In this document: piece after piece, positions 56,839 through 64,000 of the stretch | Numbering within the stretch: position 1 is the stretch's first letter | Layout of the letters: each line of letters opens with the position of its first letter | Notes under the pieces: generated by a model | What the model was told of the DNA's origin: nothing | The model's database searches: none | The model's input: the letters and a program-made list of their open reading frames with translations, nothing else | Origin: Bradyrhizobium sp. LLZ17 | GTDB lineage: Bacteria; Pseudomonadota; Alphaproteobacteria; Rhizobiales; Xanthobacteraceae | Reading direction: 5' to 3' | NCBI RefSeq assembly: GCF_041200145.1 | Contig: NZ_CP165734.1 | Coordinates: 4,030,001 to 4,094,000, forward strand | Length of the DNA stretch: 64,000 nt | Made by a program: the position numbers and the translations under genes

Positions 56839-57717
56839 ATGAACGGAAAAGTCGTTGTCGTGACCGGCACGAGCAGTGGTTTCGGAAGACTTACGGCATT
56901 GGAGCTGGCGAGGCGGGGCCACACGGTGATCGCGACCATGCGCGGTGTCGAAGGGCGAAATGCACAAGTCCGAAGCGAGCTCATCGAAGCGGCGAAAGCG
57001 GAAGGGCGCGTGCTGCAGGTCCTTGAAATGGATGTCACCGACGAGGCGTCGGTCAATTCGGCGGTCAACCATGTCATCAAGCAACATGGAAGAATCGATG
57101 CGTTGATCAACAACGCAGGAACCATGTTCGTCGGGGTCACGGAAGCCTACACGGTTGCGGATGTCGAACGGCAATTTGCGGTGAATTTCTTCGGTGCCGT
57201 GCGAGCCGACCGTGCCGTTCTGCCGCATATGCGCGCCGCGGGCAGCGGACTTCTCGTCCATGTCACGTCGTTGATGGGCCGACTGATCTTTCCCTTCTTC
57301 GGTGTTTATTCCGCGAGCAAATTTGCGCTCGAGGCGCTCGCCGAGTCCTATCGCTATGAACTTTCAAGCTTCGGCGTCGACTCGGTGATCGTCGAACCAG
57401 GCGCATTCCCCAGCAACCTGCTCCCAACCAGTCCAGAGCCGTCAGACGAAGCCGTGCTGGCATCATACGGTGCGGTCGCGGCGATCCCGGGCCAAATCAA
57501 GGACAGCGCCAGCCAGGCACACGATCCGTCCAATCCGCCACGACCCCAGTTGGTTGCCTATGCCATCGCGCGGCTGGTCGAAGCAACGGAACGGCGCCCG
57601 TTGCGGACAGTCGTCATGCCCGAGGGCATGGATCTCGGAGTGGAACGACTAAACGAGGCCGTTACTTCTATTCAAAACGACATGCTCGGCGCATTCGGTA
57701 TGTCGAGCATGATCTGA
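56839..57717 (+). CDS. SDR-family oxidoreductase, TetR-controlled
   Basis: A 292-residue classical SDR: VVTGTSSGFGRLTALELA, NNAGTMFVGV, catalytic YSASK with upstream Ser in HVTSLMGRL. It has a short C-terminal extension (NEAVTSIQNDMLGAFGMSSM). It is the likely target of the divergent TetR regulator, which is a common arrangement for detoxification or stress enzymes. Substrate unknown. Confidence 0.88.
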   Translation: MNGKVVVVTGTSSGFGRLTALELARRGHTVIATMRGVEGRNAQVRSELIEAAKAEGRVLQVLEMDVTDEASVNSAVNHVIKQHGRIDALINNAGTMFVGVTEAYTVADVERQFAVNFFGAVRADRAVLPHMRAAGSGLLVHVTSLMGRLIFPFFGVYSASKFALEALAESYRYELSSFGVDSVIVEPGAFPSNLLPTSPEPSDEAVLASYGAVAAIPGQIKDSASQAHDPSNPPRPQLVAYAIARLVEATERRPLRTVVMPEGMDLGVERLNEAVTSIQNDMLGAFGMSSMI

Positions 57718-58229
57718 GATCGTGGGTGTCAATCGGCTTGTACATGATGGACGCCAATGCCCGGGCTTCTTGGTCAGGCCGAATGACACTCACAACTTCT
57801 TTCGAGCACCAAACAGCCTCGTGGAATTCGATCTCACGCGGCAGCGAATAAGGCGGCAAATGCCCTCTGATGTGTCGCGCAATTTCATCTGCAACCACGG
57901 GCGATGATATCAGCGCGACCGGGTTCGCGAACATCGGTCAGGGGATCGGTTTGAGGACGGCAACCGCCGCTGCTTGACTGTCGTGCTGGAGGGGCGATCA
58001 GCGCATCCATTCACCCAATCGCTTTGATCCAGTCAGCGATGCTCCTGGTCTCGGGCGCTTAAAACATCAGCGCCCGCTATCCCGGCGCGCCATATGAGCG
58101 TGCTGACGACATCACTTGCGGTATTGATCGTCGCTCGCCTTCTCCATCCGGGTCACCGGACTTGCGGCGGTCGGCGTGGCCTGAGCGTTCAACGCGTCGC
58201 ACTCCTTCAGCTGCGCAGCACGCGCGTGA
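57718..58229. other. Degenerate intergenic region with possible gene remnants
   Basis: About 510 bases with no intact gene. On the minus strand, 57718-57934 gives a short frame (ISSPVVADEIARHIRGHLPP, then PYSLPREIEFHEA) and, near 57990-58060, a tail-like SIADWIKAIG ends at a stop; both look like pieces of decayed proteins. Confidence 0.35.
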
Positions 58230-59405
58230 CTACGTCATTCGAATCCAGGCGCCGTCGGATGCCGAGGACCTCACAGCAGCATCGATGAACTTCACGCCCG
58301 CCAGGCCATCCTCAACCGTCGGGAAGATCACCTCGGGATGGGGCTTTTCCCCGGCCCGTGCCGCGCGAATGGCGCGCGCGGCCTCGGCGTAAATGGTTGC
58401 GAAGCCTTCAAGGTAACCCTCCGGGTGGCCCGCGGGGATGCGGGTGACCCGACCCGCCTCGCCCAGGGCACCGGCCCCGCCGCGGGTCAGGAGTTGCTTG
58501 GGCCGGCCATAGGGCGTGAACCAGAGCTGATTCGGATTTTCCTGCGCCCATTCGAGGCCGCCTTTGCTGCCGTAGACACGGAGCGTCAGGCCGTTCTCGT
58601 TGCCGACGGCGACCTGGCTTGCCCACAGCGTGCCCTTGGCGCCGCCTTTCCACTTGAGGAGGATCTGGACGTCGTCATCGAGACGCCGCCCCTCGACAAA
58701 TGTCGACAGTTGGGCGAGCAATGCGTCGAGCTTGAGCCCTGTGACGAAGCAGGCGAGATTGTAGGCGTGGGTGCCGATGTCGCCGATGCACCCGCCGGCG
58801 CCGGAGCGCGCCGGGTCCGTGCGCCACGCGGCCTGCTTGTGGCTGGTCGCCTCTACTCGCTCGGTCAGCCAGTCCTGGAGATATTCCGCATGGACAAGCC
58901 GGATCTCGCCGAGATCGCCGTTCGCGACCATGGCGCGGGCCTGCCGAACCATGGGATAGCCCGTGTAGTTGTGCGTCACCGCGAACACCCTGCCGCTCTT
59001 GTTCGCGAGCACGACCAGTTCCTCGGCCTCGGCGACGGTCGTCGTCAGCGGCTTGTCGCAGATCACATGGACGCCGGCCTCCAGGAAGATCTTCGCGACC
59101 GGAGCGTGCATGTGGTTGGGCGTCACGATCGACACGGCCTCGATGCCGTCCGTTCGCGCGGCTTCAGCCTTCGCCATCTCTTCGAACGAGCCATAGGCAC
59201 GATCGTCGGCGATGCCGAGCTCCTTCGCCGACGCCTTGGCTCGCGCCGGATCGGACGCGAGTGCGCCGGCGACCAGCTCGAACTGGTCGTCGATGCGGGC
59301 GGCGATGCGGTGGACGGCGCCGATGAAAGCTCCCTGCCCGCCGCCGACCATTCCCAACCTGATCCGGCCACGACTGCCGGATTCGTTGCTTGCGTTGATC
59401 GCCAT
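58230..59405 (-). CDS. Gfo/Idh/MocA-family oxidoreductase
   Basis: A 391-residue NAD(P)-dependent dehydrogenase: Rossmann GMVGGGQGAFIGAVHRIAAR, VSIVTPNHMHAPVAKIFLEA, and catalytic-loop VICDKPLTTTVAEAEELVVL. It is the last gene of the leftward sugar operon. ATG 59405 with GGGAG upstream. Substrate is probably a sugar or inositol derivative, inferred from neighbours. Confidence 0.88.
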   Translation of the reverse strand: MAINASNESGSRGRIRLGMVGGGQGAFIGAVHRIAARIDDQFELVAGALASDPARAKASAKELGIADDRAYGSFEEMAKAEAARTDGIEAVSIVTPNHMHAPVAKIFLEAGVHVICDKPLTTTVAEAEELVVLANKSGRVFAVTHNYTGYPMVRQARAMVANGDLGEIRLVHAEYLQDWLTERVEATSHKQAAWRTDPARSGAGGCIGDIGTHAYNLACFVTGLKLDALLAQLSTFVEGRRLDDDVQILLKWKGGAKGTLWASQVAVGNENGLTLRVYGSKGGLEWAQENPNQLWFTPYGRPKQLLTRGGAGALGEAGRVTRIPAGHPEGYLEGFATIYAEAARAIRAARAGEKPHPEVIFPTVEDGLAGVKFIDAAVRSSASDGAWIRMT

Positions 59406-59418
59406 TTGCGTCTCCCGC

Positions 59419-60474
59419 TCAGGATAGACCGAGCATCTTGCGGTTCGCCGCATCGTCGGTGCCGGAGCCCGCGAAATCATCGAAGGCCTTCTCTGTCACC
59501 CGAATGATATGGCTCTTGATGAACTCGGCCCCCTCTCGCGCGCCTTGCTCAGGATGCTTCAGCGCACACTCCCATTCGAGCACCGCCCAGCTGTCGTAAT
59601 CGTACTGCGTGAGCTTCGAGAAGATCGCGCCGAAATCGACCTGGCCGTCGCCGAGCGAGCGGAAGCGGCCAGCACGATCGACCCAGCTCTGAAACCCGCC
59701 GTAGACGCCCTGACGGCCGGTCGGATTGAACTCGGCGTCCTTGACGTGGAAGGCCTTGATGCGCTGGTTGTAAATGTCGATGTAGTCGAGATAGTCGAGC
59801 TGCTGCAGCACGAAGTGTGAGGGATCGTAGAGCAGATTGGCGCGCTTGTGGTTGTTCACCCGATCAAGGAACATCTCGTACGAAACGCCGTCGTGCAGAT
59901 CCTCGCCCGGGTGGATCTCGTAAGCGAGATCAACACCGTGCTCGTCGGCATAGTCGAGGATCGGCCGCCAACGCTTCGCGAGCTCGTCGAACGCGGCCTC
60001 GACGAGGCCCGCCGGACGTTGCGGCCATGGATAGATGTACGGCCAGGCAAGCGCGCCGGAGAAGGTGGCGTGGACCGTGAGCCCAAGGCGCCTGGAGGCG
60101 AGGATCGCGCGCTTGACCTGGTCGACGGCCCATTCGGTGCGGGCCTTCGGATTGCCACGGACCTGCGGTGCGGCAAAGCCGTCGAACGCCGCGTCATAAG
60201 CCGGATGAACAGCAACGAGCTGGCCCTGGAGATGGCTCGAGAGCTCGGTAATCGCAAGCCCGTGGCGGGCCGCGGTCCCCTTCACCTCGTCGACGTAGTC
60301 TTGCGACTGCGACGCCTTGTCGAGATCGAACAGCCGTCCGTCCCAGCTCGGAATCTGAACCCCTTCGTAACCGAGCGAGGCGGCCCATCCGCAGATCGAG
60401 TCGAAGGAGTTGAAGGGCGCTGCGTCGCCGGCGAACTGAGCGAGGAATATCGCCGGCCCCTTGATCATCTTCAT
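59419..60474 (-). CDS. TIM-barrel sugar isomerase/epimerase
   Basis: A 351-residue xylose isomerase-like protein with likely metal ligands in VDLAYEIHPGED, NLLYDPSHFVLQQ, KAFHVKDAEFN and WAVLEWECALKH. Located 13 bases upstream of the dehydrogenase gene on the same strand. Substrate unknown. Confidence 0.87.
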   Translation of the reverse strand: MKMIKGPAIFLAQFAGDAAPFNSFDSICGWAASLGYEGVQIPSWDGRLFDLDKASQSQDYVDEVKGTAARHGLAITELSSHLQGQLVAVHPAYDAAFDGFAAPQVRGNPKARTEWAVDQVKRAILASRRLGLTVHATFSGALAWPYIYPWPQRPAGLVEAAFDELAKRWRPILDYADEHGVDLAYEIHPGEDLHDGVSYEMFLDRVNNHKRANLLYDPSHFVLQQLDYLDYIDIYNQRIKAFHVKDAEFNPTGRQGVYGGFQSWVDRAGRFRSLGDGQVDFGAIFSKLTQYDYDSWAVLEWECALKHPEQGAREGAEFIKSHIIRVTEKAFDDFAGSGTDDAANRKMLGLS

Positions 60475-60593
60475 CGAATGCTCCTTCTTCCCTGGACCTC
60501 AGCAGCATGCGCCCGCCGAGCTCGACATTACAAAAACCCGCCTCCTTGCTGGTTCCAACACTTGCTGGTTTCAGCGGCGGAGCTGGCATCTCT

Positions 60594-61755
60594 TCAGAAC
60601 GCCTCCTCGGCCCACAGCGCCATTGCATCGACGTCCGACAGCGGCGCCGGTCGCTCGACGCGCGAGCGCACCGCGATCGCTCCGCCCTCCAGGCCGGCCT
60701 TGAGGATCGCGTGCTTCACCTCCAGAGCGTGGCTCGCCAGCGCCCCGGAGGAGCGGTGTGGCGTGCCGCGCAGCACCGCACTTGCGAGCTCGGCGACACC
60801 GAGGCAGCGATAATTGGCCTGTTTCGGCATGTGATCGGCCCAATTCGGCGAGCGCCAGTTCGGCCTGCCGAACGGCCGGTCGTCGGCTGCGACCGAGATC
60901 CAGTCACCACCTTTCTCAGTGTACTGCACCGCGCCGCCGAAGAAATTGGGATCGGGCACGCGCAGCGAGCCTTCCGTCCCGTAAAGCTCGATCGGCGGGT
61001 GTCCGTGCTTCCAGACGTCCCAGCTCATCGCAAACATGATGTCGGCGCCTGACTCGAAGTGCAGCAACGACATCACCGTCGTCGGCGTTTCCACCGCGAT
61101 GGTCTTGCCGTTCATCGGCCCCTTCGAGGTAACGAGCCGCGTGGCAAAGCCGGCGCTCGCACGCCCCCTGCACCTGGGCAACGGGACCCAACAGGTTGAT
61201 GAGGGCGGCAAGGTAATACGGACCCATGTCAAGGATCGGCCCACCGCCCCGTTTGAAGAAGAAGGTTGGATCGGGGTGCCAGTGCTCCATGCCATGCGAC
61301 ATCAGAAAACAGGTCCCTGAGAGCACCTTGCCGATCCGGCCTGCATCCACGAGTTCGCGCGCGGTCCGTCCGCCGCCGCCGAGGAAAGTGTCCGGCGCGC
61401 AGCCGATCTTCAGGCCCCGATGCGCGGCCTCCGCAACCAGGGTCGCGGCGTCGTTGGCCTCGATCGTGATCGGCTTCTCCCCGAACACGTGCTTGTTTGC
61501 GGCCAAGGCCGCGTGGCTTATGGCGAAATGTGACTCGGGCGTGGTGAGATTGACGATGATCTGGATGTCAGAGCGCGCCAGTAGCGCATCGATCGACAAG
61601 GCCTCGATCCCGAACTTCTCCGCTTGGGCTTGCGCAGCCTCCGGCCGCAGATCGGCGCACGCGACCAGGTTGAGATCGCGAAAGTTCGGCATGTTCTGCA
61701 TGTAGATCGTCGAGATGTTGCCGCATCCGACGATGCCGACTCCGAGCTTGCTCAT
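60594..61755 (-). pseudogene. Gfo/Idh/MocA-family oxidoreductase, frameshifted
   Basis: N-terminal: MSKLGVGIVGCGNISTIYMQ, EKPITIEANDAATLVAEAAH, to LLGPVAQVQG. The rest (RASAGFATRLVTSKGPMNGK to VDAMALWAEEAF) is in another frame. The break is at five Cs on the plus strand (61164-61168; GGGGG in the coding strand); four would restore VQGRASAGFATRLV. A single extra base is enough. True mutation or read error. It sits in the sugar operon; about 120 bases separate it from the next downstream gene. Confidence 0.82.
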
Positions 61756-61768
61756 GACCTGCTCCCCC

Positions 61769-62530
61769 TCACGTCCACGACGATACGGTCTCGCGCGCCC
61801 GGCGCGCGAAGCGGGCGACGTCGTTCGGCTTGTCGTGTTCGGCGACGAACAGGGAGACGCCGGCCTCCGTCATCGCCGCGCGCAGGGCCGGCCAGTCCAT
61901 GATGCCGTGGCCGGGATCGGCCCAACCGTCCTCGTCCGCGCACTGTCCGGACGGTGCGAGATCCTTGATGTGGCAGGCGACCAGACGCTGGGCATGTTTC
62001 TTGATCTCGGCGACGGGATCGCCGCCGCCGCGCACGATCCATGCGAGATCGGCTTCCCAGACGAGATCGGGGGCCTCCTCGAACAGACATTCGAGATAGG
62101 TCTTGCCGCTGCCGGCGCGGCCATATTCCCAATGATGGTTGTGCCAGCCGAAACGAAGCCCCTCGCCCGTGACGGCCTTGCCGATCTCGTTCAGTTCACG
62201 TCCGATGCCGCGCCATTCTTGTTCGCCGCCCTCACGTTCGCCCGGCGGCGGAGCCGGCGCGAGAACGATTTCGATGCCGAGGCCCTTGCAAAGTCTTGCG
62301 GTGCCGACGGCATCCGCGCGCAGCCGGTCGAGCCCGACATGCGCGCTCGGCGCTGTCATGCCGTGGAGATCGAGAAGCCGCCGCAGCGCGTCGGGATCAT
62401 TGAACAGTCCGCCCCACGGCTCGACCATCCTGTAGCCGAGCCCTGCTACGAGCGCGAACTGCGCCTCGAGCGGCGTGATGGAGCGGGCGGAATAGAGCTG
62501 GATGGACAGGCGGTCGATAGGCTTGGTCAT
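61769..62530 (-). CDS. TIM-barrel sugar isomerase/epimerase
   Basis: A 253-residue xylose isomerase-like protein with probable metal ligands in FGWHNHHWEYG, LVWEADLAWIVRGG, ACHIKDLAPSG and SLFVAEHDKPND. Located 13 bases upstream of the frameshifted dehydrogenase gene. A second member in this operon, not close to the one at 59419. Confidence 0.87.
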   Translation of the reverse strand: MTKPIDRLSIQLYSARSITPLEAQFALVAGLGYRMVEPWGGLFNDPDALRRLLDLHGMTAPSAHVGLDRLRADAVGTARLCKGLGIEIVLAPAPPPGEREGGEQEWRGIGRELNEIGKAVTGEGLRFGWHNHHWEYGRAGSGKTYLECLFEEAPDLVWEADLAWIVRGGGDPVAEIKKHAQRLVACHIKDLAPSGQCADEDGWADPGHGIMDWPALRAAMTEAGVSLFVAEHDKPNDVARFARRARETVSSWT

Positions 62531-62556
62531 AGCGGGGCTTTCGAAGGTGAAGGAGG

Positions 62557-63642
62557 TCAGAGACGCTGTCCGCTGTTGTCGTCGAACAGCGAGAGAGTTT
62601 CGGGAGGAAACCGCACGGTGAGCGTGTCGCCTGCGCGGAGCGGCGCGTCGGCATCATGGCGGAGCGAGAAGGCGGTGCCGTCGTCGAGGCGGCACCAGAT
62701 CAAGCTATCGGCGCCCATCGGCTCCACCATCTCGACGCGAGCAGGCACCGCGCGCGGGTGGTCGGAGGCCGTGACCTCGACATGCTCGGGGCGGATGCCG
62801 AGCACGGCCGGCGCGTCAGTCGGTGGACTGCTGAACACGTAGCCATTCAGGCCAAACCGGCTCGTGCCGGCGACAAAGGCCGCCTCACCATCGCGCGCGA
62901 CCCGGCCGGGGATAAAGTTCATCGCGGGGGAACCGACGAACGAGGCGACGAAGCGGTTCACCGGCGCGCGATAGATCGTCTTCGGCGTATCGAGCTGCTG
63001 GATCACGCCGCCTTGCATGACCGCGATGCGGTCCGCCAGCGTCAGCGCCTCGATCTGATCATGGGTCACGTAGATCATGGTGGCGCCGAGCCGCGCGTGC
63101 AGGCGCTTGATCTCGACCCGGAGCTCGGCGCGCAGCTGCGCGTCCAGATTGGAGAGCGGCTCGTCGAACAAATAGACACCGGCATGCCGCACCAGCGCCC
63201 GGCCGATGGCGACGCGCTGGCGTTGCCCGCCGGACAATTCGAAAGGACGGCGGTCGAGCAGCTCGGTGAGGCGCAGCATCTGCGCGGCCTCTGCGAGACG
63301 GCGGCCGATCTCGGCCTGCGGTGTGCCGGCGACCTGCAGCCCGAACGACATGTTCTTGCGCACGGTCATGCGCGGATACAGCGCGTAGCTCTGGAACACC
63401 ATCGCGATGCCGCGATCCTTTGGTTCGGCCCAGGTGACATCGCGGCCGCCGATATGGATCTCGCCACTCTTGACGTCGATCAGGCCGGCGATGGCATTCA
63501 GAAGAGTAGACTTGCCGCAGCCGGAGGGACCGAGCAGCACGAGGAATTCGCTGGCCGCGACATGCAGATTGAGATTGTCCAGCACCTTCAATCCGCCGAA
63601 GCCGATTCTGAGGCTCCTGATATCGACGCTCGCCCGCTGCAT
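62557..63642 (-). CDS. Sugar ABC transporter ATPase (MalK/UgpC-type)
   Basis: A 361-residue ATPase of carbohydrate importers: Walker A LLGPSGCGKSTLLN, signature LSGGQRQRVAIGRALV, Walker B VYLFDEPLSNLDAQL, and C-terminal TOBE-like regulatory part (VLGIRPEHVEVTASDH). It energises import with the permease encoded just upstream. The substrate is unknown but fits the sugar catabolic genes that follow. Confidence 0.93.
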   Translation of the reverse strand: MQRASVDIRSLRIGFGGLKVLDNLNLHVAASEFLVLLGPSGCGKSTLLNAIAGLIDVKSGEIHIGGRDVTWAEPKDRGIAMVFQSYALYPRMTVRKNMSFGLQVAGTPQAEIGRRLAEAAQMLRLTELLDRRPFELSGGQRQRVAIGRALVRHAGVYLFDEPLSNLDAQLRAELRVEIKRLHARLGATMIYVTHDQIEALTLADRIAVMQGGVIQQLDTPKTIYRAPVNRFVASFVGSPAMNFIPGRVARDGEAAFVAGTSRFGLNGYVFSSPPTDAPAVLGIRPEHVEVTASDHPRAVPARVEMVEPMGADSLIWCRLDDGTAFSLRHDADAPLRAGDTLTVRFPPETLSLFDDNSGQRL

Positions 63643-63648
63643 GATGTG

Positions 63649-64000
63649 TCAGCCTTTCACCGCGCCGGCAGCGATGCCGCGCACGAACCAGCGGCCGGAG
63701 CCGAAATAGACGAGGAGGGGCAGCAGCGCGGTCAGAAGCGTCGCCGCCATGTCGACGTTGTATGCGCGCTCACCCTGAGTCGAATTGACGATGTTGTTGA
63801 GCTGCACCGTCATCGGCAAGTTGTCGCGGCCGGCGAAGACGAGGCCCAGGATGAAATCGTTCCAGATGCCGGTGGTCTGCAGGATCACCGCGACGACGAT
63901 CATGGGGGTCGCCATCGGCATCATGATGCGCGCATAGATCTGGTAGAAGCCGGCGCCGTCGACGCGGGCCGCCTTGAACAATTCGACCGGCAGCGCTGCG
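63649..64000 (-). CDS. Sugar ABC transporter permease, C-terminal part (5' end outside window)
   Basis: The last ~116 residues of a MalG-type inner-membrane permease, running off the right edge. The ELFKAARVDGAGFYQIYARI segment contains the EAA-type loop that contacts the ATPase, followed by hydrophobic helices (MIVVAVILQTTGIWNDFILG). The upstream transport genes and the substrate-binding protein would be beyond the window. Separated from the ATPase gene by six bases. Confidence 0.9.
   Translation of the reverse strand, partial: AALPVELFKAARVDGAGFYQIYARIMMPMATPMIVVAVILQTTGIWNDFILGLVFAGRDNLPMTVQLNNIVNSTQGERAYNVDMAATLLTALLPLLVYFGSGRWFVRGIAAGAVKG

Overview
The window is high-GC alphaproteobacterial chromosome, most like Bradyrhizobium. 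The evidence is gene content (NdvA-type glucan exporter, TrcR/DUF1013 regulator, ispH-thrB-rnhA operon, IS4-type element, many small secreted proteins) and the many intergenic palindromes of the kind scattered through Bradyrhizobium genomes. It reads as ordinary chromosome with metabolic accessory loci. I saw no rRNA, tRNA, CRISPR array or prophage, and no convincing new defence or mobile system.

Layout. 1-7.5 kb: the 3' part of a TolB-like/TPR protein, a NarL-type two-component pair with overlapping genes, then small secreted or membrane-anchored proteins, one frameshifted. 7.6-12.5 kb: a fatty-acid block with two nitronate monooxygenase-like genes (one interrupted by a stop) around an acyl-CoA ligase and a thioesterase. 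12.7-26.3 kb: housekeeping genes, namely aspartase, a frameshifted YqaA/DedA-type protein, a HisE-like pyrophosphohydrolase, ndvA, a D-Ala-D-Ala carboxypeptidase, fadD, a peroxiredoxin, the ispH-thrB-rnhA operon and trcR. 26.5-32.9 kb: propionyl-CoA synthetase divergent from a TAXI-type TRAP transporter whose fused permease is frameshifted, plus a DUF1850 gene. 32.9-37.7 kb: an SDR, two divergent AraC regulators and a secreted tannase/feruloyl esterase. 37.7-39.0 kb: a complete IS4-type insertion sequence with terminal inverted repeats and a target duplication, sitting in a hairpin between convergent genes. 39-53.4 kb: a Na+/H+ antiporter, a tandem pair of TPR/LprI-like secreted proteins, several secreted proteins of unknown role, NUDIX and thioesterase genes, an aldo/keto reductase with a TTC38-like TPR protein, oleate hydratase and an isochorismatase-like hydrolase. 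53.4-58.2 kb: amine oxidase with a RibD-C reductase, an internally deleted FABP-like pseudogene, and a TetR regulator divergent from an SDR with a 20-bp palindromic operator between them. 58.2-64 kb: a leftward sugar operon (ABC permease and ATPase, two TIM-barrel isomerases, two Gfo/Idh/MocA dehydrogenases, one of them frameshifted) that runs off the right edge.

The most notable overall pattern is the number of damaged reading frames: four single-base indels (three in A, G or C runs of at least 4, one in a CC doublet), one in-frame TAG, and one internal deletion. The indels could be sequencing errors, so the affected genes should be checked against reads before being called dead. The clearest biology is the IS insertion into a hairpin between convergent genes, the TetR/SDR operator, the M-for-E oleate hydratase, and the related inverted palindromic repeats.
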